Below, piece by piece: positions 11,076 to 23,223 of a DNA stretch of 64,000 nucleotides; within the stretch, counting starts at the first letter, position 1; the number at the start of each line of letters is the position of its first letter. The translations under genes and the position numbers were made by a program. Source of the DNA: Prostheceraeus crozeri (taxonomy: Eukaryota > Platyhelminthes > Polycladida > Euryleptidae); assembly GCA_907163375.1 (NCBI GenBank), contig CAJQUW010006794.1:1-64000 (forward strand). Direction: 5' to 3'. Below the pieces are notes generated by a model that was not told the DNA's origin, searched no databases, and saw nothing but the letters and a program-made list of their open reading frames with translations.

Positions 11076-11829
11076 CAGGGATGCGGAGTCCTATAATTTT
11101 AATAGGACTCCGACTCCGGGTGACAAGCACACATAGCCTATTTTTTTTGAAAATACTGGTAACCTACATCATAGATCATTATAGGCTTACATGAACCTAG
11201 AACTGATAATTGCTGTATCAATTATTAATAAATTTTCGATGAAAGTTTAACAACTATACACCTTTTTCAAGTCGCTTTAAGTTGGGAGCATACGACCCGG
11301 CTTCTCCCATCTTGATGATATGTGCTTCGCACAGTTTTTCTCCAGCCTCTACCAGGCAGGAAAGTCACCATCTTTCTCCAAAAAATGTGAGCACACTTTC
11401 GATTTTAATATGCGCTTTGGAGGAGACATCACACACGATGATACCTTGAGAGTAAGAGACAATGTTCTCAAACAAACAACTATTTCATTTTTGTCTCTGG
11501 TGTGACCTTTGGTGCGTAGATGTGATCGAGGCTATGAAGGCTTGCCTTCTCTACTAAATCACCGAATGAAAAGACAATCCTTTTTCATTATCACGGCTAA
11601 TTCCCTCAACTTTTACAAACTTTGCATGCACTGCTGTCTCTGTACTTTGGTTTTATGCAGAAAGTTGACATCAAGACAGTGACAGCTATGCACGAGGATA
11701 AATAATTTGCTTGTATGATATTTCGGGTCTAGTTATAGGACGGAGTCCGGAGTCCTATCATTTGATAGGACTCCGACTCCAGCAAAAATGATAGGACTCC
11801 GAGACTCCGACATCGACTCCGCATCCCTG
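11076..11829 (+). mobile_element. hAT-type MITE, complete, 8-bp target duplication
   Basis: Begins CAGGGATGCGGAGTCC and ends with the mirror GGACTCCG...GCATCCCTG. Both flanks carry ATTAAAAG (11,068-11,075 and 11,830-11,837), a perfect 8-bp duplication, which with the CAG-start ends places it in the hAT group. The subterminal regions repeat the palindrome GAGTCCTAT...ATAGGACTC several times. No transposase is encoded. A related copy lies inverted at 649-1,820. Confidence 0.9.
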
Positions 11830-11839
11830 ATTAAAAGCA

Positions 11840-13605
11840 TATCAATAGACCGCGAAGTGGTCGTGACTTACCCGTGGTACACATGTTTTCTAGTTCACTT
11901 TTCATGATGTCATTACTTTTCAGCGAAAAGAGTTGAAAATCTTCCTAAATTGAAATCGTTTTATCAAAAATCCGATGCTTCAGATGTCTATTTGCAATCA
12001 TTTTTTTAATTGCCTTTGCAGTTCATAGAATATTAATTTTCATTTGCGAAAATAAATCCGTCTTTTCAAATTTCGAAATGCTGCACACTACTTGCTACAT
12101 TTCAAGGTAACTTCAATGATATTTTGAAATTGTGGGAAGAATTCAATTCTTGCCATATCTTTTTGCGTGCACTATGTAATGGTAATGGCTTCCAAAAAGT
12201 GAATTCTAATTTTTGAAATCCTGTATTCAGAAAGCAAACATGTTTGTGCTGCATTATGTTGCAATAAAATTATAGCTAGAATGCTTAATTTCTGCGTGAA
12301 ATTCAATCATCCCTGTTTGAAAGTCACCCAATATACCGCCTCGATGACAGTCTAATTGCTTGTTTAATTATATACATTTGTTTGAATATAGCATGATTAT
12401 GTAATTATTAATTGTAAAGGATTTATTTTTTATTCTGATCAATAACAGGAACACATATCCTCTCGTAACGCTGGTTGTCCGTAAAGTCACACATACAAGT
12501 ACGAGTAAAAGGCTATTATTGATCTTACTTGCGTGACTTTACGGACCCAACAGAAGGATAAAATTCACAAAAACACATCTAACATCTCAGAATTTGACTT
12601 TAGTGTGAACTGTGTCCTACATGGTACAATGCATGTTTTTGGAAGTAATTAAGATGATGGCTGATAGCTGAATAATCCGGTTATCGTGTTTTGATGTTTT
12701 GTTTCTTTTGATTTTTACTAAACCTTAATTGGAAAATGACGTTCATTTGTGAGCCATTATCGATTAGTAACTGTATCTTATCTTGTATGCTTGTGTACAT
12801 TGCAGATTGTCGCATTACATTGTGATAAATTTGATCACAAGGCATTTGAGTGAATTTCAGTGCTATGATAGGAATGCTTTATATAGAATTATAGGCCTAC
12901 ATCTTATATAGAGATTTAATTTGATTAAACAGAACTGAATGAAATTTCCATTGATACTATAATGTCATTCAAAACTTTGAAACTGATCTACGTGAAACAT
13001 GAGATCATCACTACATGCCCAAGTGAACATGTGTGCTTCTTTATTTCTACCAAAATTAGGATTTTTCCTAAACTTTATTGGATTGGAAAGTAAAACCTGA
13101 ACAACAACAGTCATAAAAGACGCTATTTGAATTGCATTATGATAATGGCAAATTATTTTTATACCTTAACGTCGCAATTTAAGCTAATTAAGTAATCCAC
13201 CGAGACTAAATCAAGGCTTGATAAACACCTTTTTTCCGAAAGAATTTCAAATTCACTTAGAATGCTTCTATCTGCATGCGTTTCACATTGAAAGCATGTA
13301 CCTAAACACTACCCCACCAGATAATAGAATTGTGATTATGTGGGTACCTTACATAATTTAGGATTTGCACGCGGAGATTTTGAAAAACATGCTCAAGCGA
13401 ATTGATCGGATTATGCCAGGCTCATTCGATTATTCGCATTTGACTTTGCGACAACGAGGGGCAATGTTTTAGAAATTGAGCATTTTGTGGCCTGGTCTTA
13501 GCATAATCAGCATGAACATATTTTCTGAATTATTAAATTTTATTATCAAATTATTTAATATTTCTGAATATTAAATTTTTGGATGTGTTTTGGAAAATGC
13601 TAAAT
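11840..13605. other. No gene recognised; contains one short hairpin
   Basis: AT-rich DNA without credible coding potential. The only structure is the hairpin listed separately. Confidence 0.4.
12477..12546. repeat. 70-bp hairpin / mini-MITE
   Basis: GTCCGTAAAGTCAC on the left pairs with GTGACTTTACGGAC on the right, extended inward by CAAGTA/TACTTG with small bulges. It may be a very short foldback element. Confidence 0.7.
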
Positions 13606-13610
13606 TTGTC

Positions 13611-14235
13611 CATAGAGCAAATGTATTGCAGAGTGGCAATTCAATTTTGATTAAATCCCCAATGTGTATGTAGCTTCCATTTAATTAAATTAACTGAAGT
13701 TGAGACCCACTGAAACTACACGGATTTGATTGATTATGGTGGCAATGCAGATGAAAGAATAGTATTTTTCAAATCCTCCGTGTCATGACAACCTAGGAAA
13801 TGTAATATGCTTATTTAACTAGCAATTCGATAGGTGACTACTTTAATATGATCAGTCTTAGAAATTAGAGTTTTTTTCTCAAGCGCGATCAAATCACAAA
13901 CTAGTGTACCTGCCACTAAGAGAGCAAAATGTCATAATCGCATGTACTTGCATTGCTCCATATCCATTTGAAGCCTTGTAGGACTACGGACAGGATTTTA
14001 TTATTATTATACGTTTCACGCTTCTTATATAGAGGTACCAAATCGCTAGTAAATAAACACAGGAATAATTTTCAAAAATTTAACCCAAAAATTGATCAAA
14101 CAATCAATTTTTTTGACTGTAGGAGAGCAATCTCTGAAAAAAGTTGAATCCTTTGATATAAAAGTTTCCACTGTATGCTGAGTTTTTTTTTGAGTTGACA
14201 CTCTACGTACTACTGTATATGCATACTGACTCTAT
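13611..14235 (+). mobile_element. hAT-type non-autonomous element, family CATAGAG, diverged copy
   Basis: Starts CATAGAGCAA and contains the family marker AAATCCCCAATGTGTATG; ends near GACTCTATA. Internal blocks (GATTTGATTGAT, GTGTCATGACAACCT, CTGAAAAAAGTTGAATCCTTTGATATAAAA) match the copy at 15,829-16,669. No target duplication is evident, in keeping with age. Confidence 0.7.
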
Positions 14236-14239
14236 ACAT

Positions 14240-15565
14240 TTACCATTCTTTGAGGTCTGATACCTGATTCCAGTTTCGAGACAAGACAGAAAGGAAGGAT
14301 GCCTTTCTTGGAATTTTGAACTTTTGGATGCTTGGTTGATTAATGCAAGTTAAATTGATATCCACAATTCCCTTCTGACGTTTAACTTGATTGATGCATG
14401 ATAAACAACTGTTAAAGATTGAGGAGCAAAGCACAGGTATCCACTCTTCTTACCCGCTACAAAACTGAAAGCATTCATAAATAGTCTGAATACTAGATCA
14501 CACATACATCCGATCGAATCGAGTAATAGTCAAGATTTATTCATCTCTCACATTTCTTCAAAGTGAAAAGAAAGCACCACGCAAATGTCTTGCACATGCA
14601 TACAAAGGGATATTGAGCAATTCGAACGGTATTGATTCATTTGTCACTTCGATAGAAGTAGTGATGAAAATTTTCCGTAAAATTTTGAATCAAAATTTTT
14701 CATGGAAAATTTTGGAAATTTTTTGATTTTTTGTGGTAGGCCCTGTAATTTGACTGCTTCGACAGCCGAGGCAGCTGCGCACCAATAGAATGGGTCTAGA
14801 ACTCTTGATTTTATCATTATTTCGAATAAAACGATCTTGAAAAATGGAAAATTTTGAATTTTTGTGATATAATGTTTTCGTTTACTACCACAGCCGAGGC
14901 ATGGACACATCAATAGAATTGTTTTAAAACTCTTGATTTCATCATGTTATTCCGATTAAAACGATCGATCGTAGCAATACGAGTCACGTTCGCGGATTTT
15001 TTAGCATTCCTTTGCTTGTGGCAATTTGTTAGCATTTTTAATCATTACACAGATACCGTTTGGGATGACGTGATTTTTTTCCTTTACAATAGGGGTATAA
15101 TTTTGAAGATTCAGTGTAAAAGATCTGGACCAAAAATAATGCAGCTTATTTGTTAGTTTGCTTATAGCTTTGAAGTTAAGCTTTATTATGCAGCGTTGAT
15201 TATAATGATACAAATTCTCCATGTGTTGATGAACATGTGAAGCATAAGCACACAGTCCACCACAGCATTATACATGTGCGACCAAATTGGAAGATATATA
15301 AAGACTGTAAACTCGTGAAATATTTGGAAATTAAAGATATCTGTGATGAGTAAAAGAATATCTATGATAGCTTCTAACTTCTGGCGTGTTGTCCGATATC
15401 TTAGTTGAGGACAAACTACACATCTTCCATTTCTAGTTCAGATGGTTTTGATAGTTCCAAATCGATTTCAGATCTACCCAAATAATTTTCAGACATTTTC
15501 AGATGAATTGGAGAATCTCCAGTTGAATTTAAGATCCTTTCAAAGTTGAATTTCTGACAGATATC
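14240..15565. other. No gene; one ~128-bp tandem duplication
   Basis: Two diverged tandem units around 14,764-15,000 share AGCCGAGGCA, CAATAGAAT, AACTCTTGATTT and AAAACGATC, offset about 128 bp. The rest is AT-rich without coding signal. Confidence 0.5.
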
Positions 15566-15569
15566 TGGA

Positions 15570-15719
15570 ACAAGGCAAAGAGGAAGACCCCGACGAACGT
15601 GGATGGACGACATTCTGGAGTGGATTGGAGGAACGGCAATCGAGCGCGTGAGAGGAGTGGACGATAGAGAGAAATGGCGATCTTCTGTGCTTCAATGGGT
15701 GCACCAACCGCCTCCATAG
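15570..15719 (+). pseudogene. LINE reverse-transcriptase C-terminal fragment
   Basis: A 49-codon open frame ending in TAG reads RGRPRRTWMDDILEWIG and later DREKWRS, the characteristic tail of LINE ORF2 proteins. The rest of ORF2 is absent upstream, as in a 5'-truncated insertion. A short 3' region with GAGTGAATGAGTG follows. Confidence 0.75.
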
Positions 15720-15828
15720 AGGCTACGGTCATGAGTGAATGAGTGATTCTGATCATTATTAAAAAAGATATCAAGCGAGCGAAGAAACGTTCACAAGCTT
15801 CTCTGTAGAACTTGACATCACCTGCGTC

Positions 15829-16669
15829 CATAGAGTAAGTATATTAGGTAGAGTGGTAGATCAGCATTTATCAAATCCCCAATGTGTATACACTTGGTAT
15901 ACGATTTTATTAAATGAATTCAAGGGAGATATGTACAGTCGGAATTGTTTCCAAATGTGAGATACGCAAATTTATACAGTTTTGAAGAAATTACAACGGA
16001 ATTGACTGATCATGATACCGCAAAGCAGAAGGAAATTATATTATTTTAAAGATTGTCCGTATCATGACAGCCTTGGATAGGTCATGTTTGTTAAATTAGC
16101 AACTCGATGACTTGCTATTGCTTTCATGATGAACCTCAAGAGAGTCATTTATAAGCAACCTGCCACTGGTAGAGCAAAATTACATAATCAAAGACAATGA
16201 TTTCAATTAACTTTGAAAGATGTAAATGGGTCCACATCACTATTCAGATTCAAGAAATGAAACATGAATTTAGTGAATCATAAATCATGCTGGTGAAAAG
16301 TGAATTAAAAACTTCAAATTTCAGCCAAGAAAGCACGAATAATATCGTGATTTTTTCATGAAGACTTCCATACTAATGCTGTTCATGAAATTCCCTTGAT
16401 AATCAGCTTGTTTTCCGCTCAGTTAGGATGCTTATCATCAAACATTCATTCCTTTTGATATCCAACTTGTTTTATACTACTTACAACGGGGAGTCATCTC
16501 GGTAGTATTTAAATTGGCAAAATTTTGACTTTTTTAAAACTGCTCAAATAATTGTTTGGACAACGGGAACGTAATCTCCGCAAAAACTGAATCTTTTGAT
16601 ATAAAAATTTTCACTGTATACAGATACTTTTATTGAGTCGACACTCTACTTATATATCCCTACTCTATG
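15829..16669 (+). mobile_element. hAT-type non-autonomous element, family CATAGAG, complete (copy A)
   Basis: 841 bp with terminal inverted repeats CATAGAGTAAGTATATTAGG and, mirrored, CATAGAGTAGGGATATATAA, both continuing into GTAGAGTG. Both sides carry CCTGCGTC (15,821-15,828 and 16,670-16,677), a perfect 8-bp duplication typical of hAT elements. No transposase is encoded. It split an older repeat that also occurs at 7.5 kb. An inverted, very similar copy lies at 21,699-22,413. Confidence 0.92.
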
Positions 16670-16677
16670 CCTGCGTC

Positions 16678-16890
16678 ATTTTGCTGTATGATCCAGTTGA
16701 TAGCAGACACTGAAACTTCGCACAATTTTACGTGTCTAATGTTGAACTGGCTGTTCATTGTTCGATTACTATGGCATTATGTCAGCAGATTGTGCCATTT
16801 CATTAGCATTTCGTGCTACATGCTCCAATGTTTCCTTTCTAGTCAAACAGAAGAAGAGACGACCTGTCTCATTCTGTGTTTAACTATGAT
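16678..16890 (-). repeat. Second copy of the unclassified repeat at 7.5 kb (distal part)
   Basis: Reverse strand matches 7,508-7,700, including TCTTCTGTTTGACTAGAAAG. The remainder (15,750-15,828) lies on the other side of the hAT-type insertion. Confidence 0.7.
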
Positions 16891-17431
16891 TAAAAATGAA
16901 GAGTAATTTCTAGAAAGCATCAATATCAGATAGTCTACATTCTTAACCATCACAAGACCTATTTTACTTTTCGGATTCAGATAAGAAAAGAACAAAGAGA
17001 AAAAGTGCTTTGCCGCTGATTCAACAAATGCAAACAATTCAGACGCGTCATTCATTTTTTAAAATCATTTATGTCAGGTTTTAGATGATATTGTGTTGAA
17101 AATAGCCACTCGATTAATTTCGAATATATTTCAAAATCATCGTCTGGAAAATTTCTAGCATTTTAGTATTTTTAAAATTTTACAATAACCATGCAATTGT
17201 GATGGAGTAATTTTTACTCTACTGCAACACTGCCAGGCAGGTATTTCGCATTTCGAAATGCACTCTGTTTATATCTACAAACATTTGTTCTTCCATCTAT
17301 GAATATAACAATAATCATTTAGACACAGTTTGTGAACAACATCATTGATCGATTATTTAACAATTTATCCTGATGCATTGCAAATCTTGTATTGTAAATG
17401 CGCACTCACTTTTCTAATCTTTCGTATATTT

Positions 17432-17460
17432 CAGGGGTTTTCAAACTTTTTCGCGCCCAC
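17432..17460 (+). repeat. Possible isolated hAT terminus
   Basis: CAGGGGTTTTCAAACTTTTT followed by CGCGCCCAC looks like the 5' terminus of Charlie-type hAT elements. No matching right end or target duplication was found, so it is a remnant at best. Confidence 0.4.
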
Positions 17461-18017
17461 TATAAAATTGTCGACGCCAGACGACGTAAATTTCGATGTT
17501 CAGTTGACGGTATTGATCATAATTTACCACGTTCTCATAACTATTCCTACATTTACGACAAAGTATCATCTACGACGGTGTATCTAACAAAAGTGTTCGG
17601 TGAAGTAAACAGAAAGCAGCATCCGGAATCGAACTTTAGTGCATCTATTAAAACGTTCATACAAAAAAGTTGAGTCTCAATGAGAAGTGAGCCTGTCTGG
17701 ACAGCTTTCAAAAAATCGCACTACTTCGAAGAATGTTGCAACCGAAGATCTGAAGAAACATTGAGGTGGTTGCGGAATTTGTTTTTCAGATATGCAAGAC
17801 GAGAGAATCCTTTTCGCACAAATGTGTAGATGTAGTCCGGGGGCTGAGGGGGTTGAGTGTGCAAAAATATGTCCCCGCATTTTGAATCTTGATTCTTGTA
17901 AAGGACCCCTAGGATGATTAAAAAACTTGGGTAGACATTCCAGATCGAGGACCTTGACCCCTAAAATCAAAATGGCGTCCAAGATGGCCGCCACGTCATT
18001 GCTGTCATAATAACAGA

Positions 18018-18335
18018 GCATAGAAGTCACAAAGCATAGTGATAATGGAGTCTAATCCCAGGTTATCAGGGTCGAGCAATCTATTGAGACTATTTACAAG
18101 CCAATTCAACCATCTCATGGTCAATTAAATGTGAAATGGCCGCCCCATGAGGCCACCAAAATCCAAGAAATATTCATTTTCTATGATAATTTTATGCTTT
18201 TGGTTACAGAAGTGCCATAGCATAGTGATAATGGAGTCTATTCCCAGGTTATCAGGGTCGAGCAATCTATTGAGACTATTTACAAGCCAATTCAACCATC
18301 TTATGGTCAAATAAATGGAAAATGGCCGCCCTATT
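18018..18335 (-). repeat. 186-bp subrepeats, left arm of the foldback element
   Basis: Two units offset exactly 186 bp (CAAGCC at 18,097 and 18,283), each with TGATAATGGAGTCTA, TTATCAGGGTCGAGCAAT and AAATGGCCGCCC. Confidence 0.9.
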
Positions 18336-19158
18336 TCTGACTGCTAAATTGTAAGGAACCGGCTTAATGATTTGTTTTTTAGGACCATTGTCTCGGAGTA
18401 TATCCTAGATGTAATTGCTATCTGTAAATGTAAAATAATGCAAAATGTAGTTGTTCATTTCATAAGCCTGTGTTCACTTGATACAATAACCGTTTCGCTC
18501 AACTATCTACCAATCACTGGTGTCGTCATTGCATCGTCATCACGAAAGGGAATGCTTTTATACAACTTCGATGGTGTGAAGAATGCCAAGTTCATCTACG
18601 ATACGATCCGCCACACTCCAATGAAGTTCCGGAATGGTGAGTCATTTTTTTGTGAAAACCTTCCATCAAACCTTAAAACAGGACTCCTTGTTTCAGCTCA
18701 TGCGTTGCTTGAACTGATGTCATTCTTTGTGTTCTTATCAGTGCTACTATCTTACGACGTACGAGTATGTGTATACAGAATGCATCGCTGATTACGCTTC
18801 CTATACCGGGTATACCAAATATCTACATACATTGATAACTATGCCTATTTAATCAAGTAGTATGACTTAATTATATGCCTCATTTAACAAGACTTAGCAT
18901 TATGTATAGCTATACTAATAGCTATATATTTACTCCTTTAGTGTATTACTTTGCCACACCCAAAGGATTTTCATTTCAGCATGCCAAACTGGCCATCTTC
19001 TATTCAGAAGTAGATTCCAGGGAATGGCCTCCCTGACGGGAGCCCAGAAACTATGCTCAAATTTGATATGCATCACATTAATATTTGACTATCTTGTAAA
19101 TAATCGTCTTTAGGTTTCTTTTGCTATCTTTCTCAACCATGCTCCTTTTTGCTTTCAG

Positions 19159-19440
19159 GATCCACACTGTCCGAATGACAGAAATGGAAGGAATTCCTCT
19201 AAAGAGAAGTCAATCAGGGTTGCCACATGTCGATGTTAAAAAGTGCATCATTTGTCAGACAAATACAGCAGAAGCAACTAGCAGCACAGCAGAATCAAGA
19301 CTGAAAATTCTCGAATCGTCTAGAATACGCAATGACGTCGTTGCAAGAAGATTGGAACAAGTAAATCAAGATGACTTTGTATATCATGTTACTAACAAAT
19401 GCTATAAGTTGTATACTCTTAAGAAGACCCTAGATCGAAT
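19159..19440 (+). CDS. Exon-like Cys/His motif sequence inside the foldback element (hypothetical)
   Basis: An acceptor-like TTTGCTTTCAG precedes an open frame with KKCIICQ, a charged stretch around ESRLKILESS, and YHVTNKCYKLYTLKK. The CxxC followed by HxxxxC arrangement could bind zinc. I cannot name the family. Another exon-like stretch (about 18,520-18,640, ending at a GTGAG donor) lies upstream in the same element. Since both sit between mirror arms, the element may carry its own multi-exon gene or pieces of a captured host gene. No catalytic motif of a transposase is seen. Confidence 0.35.
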
Positions 19441-19488
19441 GAATATATATCTGATATATATTGTCACAAAAACTGCATCCGAAATTAT

Positions 19489-19945
19489 GGCTTGTAAATA
19501 GTCTCAATAGATTGCTCGACCCTGATAACCTGGGAATAGACTCCATTATCACTATGCTATGGCACTTCTGTAACCAAAAGCATAAAATTATCATAGAAAA
19601 TGAATATTTCTTGGATTTTGGTGGCCTCATGGGGCGGCCATTTCGCATTTAATTGACCATGAGATGGTTGAATTGGCTTGTAAATAGTCTCAATAGATTG
19701 CTCGACCCTGATAACCTGGGGATAGACTCCATTATCACTATGCCATGGTACTTTTGTAACCAAAAGCATCAAACTAGCATAAAAATGAATATTTCTTGGA
19801 TTTTGGTGGCCTCATGGGGCGGCCATTTCACATTTAATTGACCATGAGATGGTTGAATTGGCTTGTAAATAGTCTCAATAGATTGCTCGACCCTGATAAC
19901 CTGGGATTAGACTCCATTATCACTATGCTTTGTGACTTCTATGCT
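19489..19945 (+). repeat. 186-bp subrepeats, right arm of the foldback element
   Basis: Three unit starts at 19,489, 19,675 and 19,860 (spacing 186 and 185). Mirror image of the left-arm units. Confidence 0.9.
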
Positions 19946-20533
19946 CTGTTATTATGACAGCAATGACGTGGCGGCCATCTTGGACGCCATTTTGATTTTA
20001 GGGGTCAAGGTCCTCGATCTGGAATGTCTACCCAAGTTTTTTAATCATCCTAGGGGTCCTTTACAAGAATCAAGATTCAAAATGCGGGGACATATTTTTG
20101 CACACTCAACCCCCCTCAGCCCCCAGACTAATGGAAAACGAACAAGGATTCGTATGCGAGAAATTTCAGTCATTCAACTGTTCAAGTAGATATTCATTTG
20201 CCTCTAGCGTTCTGCTGTGCATTTCTCCAATACCGGGTCAAAGAATAAGTGAGGCAGTCTTGGCGGAAGCCATTGCGACGCATCCTCCCTCCATCGAAAA
20301 GATTATCAATCCCCTTTTCAAACCCTGCAATATTTCATTTTAGCTGCTCATAAAGCTGCTCATAGTTGTGTTTGCGTGCTGATAATACAAATTTGTGCAT
20401 CAAGTTCAATTAGCCTAATTGTTGCTTGATGTCTAGAGACTGTGTCACTAAAAACATGAAATCATTCTAACAATGGTCCAGATAGTTTTATACTCAGTTG
20501 TAGGATTCAACGCACGTCGCACACTGACTGATC

Positions 20534-21320
20534 CATAGAGTAGATTAGGTAGAGTAGCAACTTAGCATCTATTAAATCCCCATTGTGTGTACAGTTTCGA
20601 TTTTATTAAATGAACTCGAGTAGACACCCACATACCACATGTGAGATATGTAATTTTTACACTTTTGGAGAAATTGACACGGATTTGACTGATCATGACA
20701 ACAATACAGAAGGAATAGCAGTATTTTGCAAATTGTCTGTGTCATGTCAACCTTGGAGAAGTAATATAGTTTGTCAAATTCACAATTCTCCGGGCTACTA
20801 ATGTTCAGCTTTATTAATAGGAGCATTTTCTTAAGCGTGATCATATCACAAAGCCTACCACTGAAAGAGCAAAACATCATAATCAAAGACAGAGATCAAA
20901 TTTTTTACTTTAAAAGATATGTAAATGGGTCCACATTACTATTCAAAAAATGAAACACAAATTTAGTGAATCATAAAATTATGCCGATGAAAATTGAATT
21001 GAATACTAGAATTTTCACCCAAGACGCAAAATAAGATCTCACCTTTTCCATGAAGACCTGCGTTTTAATATGACTCGACTCATCAAATTTCCCTGATAAT
21101 CAGATCAATCTCCGCTTAATTAATATGCCTGTTATTAAATACTATTCCCCTTTAACACCTATAAGATATTCATACTACTTATATAGTGGCTTCACGTCGG
21201 TAGTACACAAATACAGGAATAATCTGCAAAAAATTTTGCATCTCAAAATTGTTTAAATTATTTTTTGGACCGCAGAAACATAATCTCCGCAAAAGACTGA
21301 ATCTTTTGCCATAAAAATAT
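20534..21320 (+). mobile_element. hAT-type non-autonomous element, family CATAGAG (copy B), right end missing
   Basis: Begins CATAGAGTAGATTAGGTAGA and follows copy A through AAATCCCCATTGTGTGTAC to GACTGAATCTTTTGCC, then stops matching. The right terminus is absent. Confidence 0.8.
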
Positions 21321-21698
21321 GAAGGAAAGACATACATTCGACATCTAGAGAACATTTCCTTTTCATGAACATGTATCAGCCTACAGCAAAATGTGCCCTC
21401 TGAAGTTCATTCGATCGACAAAGTGCTTGCAACCACAGACTTAAACAACCGGCACGAGAAGCTGTTCTCTTGCTGCTTTGTCAATGGCGACAATTTTGGA
21501 ATACAACACATCCATCAACACATGACAACAGCGACTGCACAAACAACACATGACTGCACATTTATAATTCCATCATATAGCCATTCCCGTATGATTCCTG
21601 ACGTCGAACATAGAAATACGTTTACTTGGGTCTCCAGTACTGGTCTTCCTATCAACTTGGTCAAAAGCAGGGCAATTTGGATACCAAAGTCACGGCCC
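21321..21698. other. Unassigned DNA between two hAT-type copies
   Basis: Unique in the window. A 104-codon open frame exists on the plus strand but has no recognisable motif and extends into the next repeat, so it is not called as a gene. Confidence 0.4.
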
Positions 21699-22413
21699 AT
21701 TATTTGAGCAGTTTTAAAAAAGTCAAAATTTTGCCAATTTAAATACTACCGGGATGACTCCCCGTTGTAAGTAGTTTAAAACAAGTTGGATATCAAAAGG
21801 AATGAATGTTTGATGATAAGCATCCTAACTGAGCGGAAAACAAGCTGATTATCAAGGGAATTTCATGAACAGCATTAGTATGGAAGTCTTCATGAAAAAA
21901 TCACGATATTATTCGTGCTTTCTTGGCTGAAATTTGAAGTTTTTAATTCACTTTTCACCAGCATGATTTATGATTCACTAAATTCATGTTTCATTTCTTG
22001 AATCTGAATAGTGATGTGGACCCATTTACATCTTTCAAAGTTAATTGAAATCATTGTCTTTGATTATGTAATTTTGCTCTACCAGTGGCAGGTTGCTTAT
22101 AAATGACTCTCTTGAGGTTCATCATGAAAGCAATAGCAAGTCATCGAGTTGCTAATTTAACAAACATGACCTATCCAAGGCTGTCATGATACGGACAATC
22201 TTTAAAATAATATAATTTCCTTCTGCTTTGCGGCATCATGATCAGTCAATTCCGTTGTAATTTCTTCAAAACTGTATAAATTTGCGTATCTCACATTTGG
22301 TGAAAATACCACTTGTCTCCCCCACGAGTTCATTCAATAAAATCGAAAGTGTATACACATTGGGGATTTAATAAATGCGGCGTTACCACTCTACCTAATA
22401 TACTTACTGTATG
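21699..22413 (-). mobile_element. hAT-type non-autonomous element, family CATAGAG (copy C), inverted, truncated
   Basis: Reverse complement nearly identical to most of copy A. The terminus at 22,413 (mirrored CATACAGTAAGTATATTAGG) is preserved and the other end is lost at about 21,699. It abuts the LINE relic. Confidence 0.88.
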
Positions 22414-22467
22414 ACTGACACCCCAATACTATCCCAGATGTCATTTGTAAATGAGATCACTATTTCA
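22414..22467 (+). pseudogene. LINE reverse-transcriptase relic, left part (outermost layer of the nest)
   Basis: Short open stretch ending ...NEITIS. Ignoring the Harbinger insertion and one copy of its TCA duplication, the frame continues without a break into GVTFTDTLRWRNHINYVAK at 44,602, a typical LINE ORF2 segment after the RT core. The stretch alone would be unrecognisable; the junction gives the call. Confidence 0.6.
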
Positions 22468-22725
22468 GGCCGTATTCACGAAACAAGTTCAGTTTATGTA
22501 GCTTTAGCTATGTAACTGTAGTTGATGTTAAGAGGTTAGCTGCAGCTCATCGAACTTAAACCACAAATCGGTATTCATGAATGAAGCTGTAACTCGGGTT
22601 CGAATAGCTGCAGCTACAGAGCACGCGCGCGAACCAAACACACGATTTTTCCTTTGTCGATCGATGTGATGAACGCTTGCCATCGCAGTTGACAGCATTA
22701 ACATCGATCGAGTTCATTCGACAGG

Positions 22726-23223
22726 ATGGCTGGTATGACTGAAGGTTCAGAGCTCGATCGTTTCTTAACTGAAAAATATGAAGAAAAAGTTGGGATATTG
22801 AAGAATAAAGAAAAAAGTGCAGACATCAATAGGAGGAAAAGAGAAGCATGGCAAGAAATAACTACCGCTGTCAATGCGCTGGACGGCAAAGGAAGCAGAA
22901 GCGTGGAGCAAATCAAGGCCAGATACAAAAACATGTATAATCGTGCGAAATCAAAGCTATCCAAAATGCGTAGGCACGCGTCAGGGACTGGTGGTGGATC
23001 AGCGTCAACGATTAGTCTGACGGCCACAGAGCAGAATATAGCCGACTTGTTTGGAGATAGCCCAACATTCAAGGGAATTCTTGACGCCAGAGAATCATCA
23101 AATAGGACCAAGAGAAGCATTCAAAGGTAAGTCAACTTTTGCCCTATTCTGAGCCTAACAATCACCGATATACACAGTATTTTAAATATTTCAGATATCA
23201 GTCAAGATGTCACCGTTAACAAG
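22726..23223 (+). pseudogene. Harbinger Myb/SANT-like DNA-binding protein, exon 1 and start of exon 2
   Basis: The open frame starts at MAGMTEGSELDRF and contains a Myb/SANT-like trihelix: KREAWQEITTAVNAL, then SVEQIKARYKNMYNRAKSKL. In PIF/Harbinger elements this partner protein binds the ends and helps import the nuclease. A GTAAGT donor follows the codons for RSIQ at 23,128. An acceptor ...ATATCAG ending at 23,201 restores the frame into a 22-bp piece of exon 2, which the Polinton interrupts at 23,224. The target duplication AACAAG encodes Asn-Lys in that frame. Confidence 0.88.

Larger units (their letters stand above)
17835..20128. mobile_element. 2.3-kb foldback element with TA target duplication
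   Basis: Long mirror arms: left 17,835 to about 18,335, right about 19,488-20,128. The ends are GTCCGGGGGCTGAGG and, mirrored, GTCTGGGGGCTGAGG, flanked by TA (17,833-17,834 and 20,129-20,130). Each arm has a ~210-bp outer unique part, then tandem 186-bp units: two on the left and three on the right (the innermost partial), marked by GGCTTGTAAATAGTCTCAAT. No transposase is recognisable. The ~1.15-kb centre contains exon-like sequence. Confidence 0.85.

Noticed and set aside
17398-17673. 91-codon frame after the hAT-like terminus as a transposase fragment
   Set aside because: No hAT transposase motif can be seen, and it begins within the terminal repeat itself.
21393-21707. 104-codon frame with several His/Thr
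   Set aside because: Runs into a hAT-type repeat at its 3' end and has no recognisable motif or relative.
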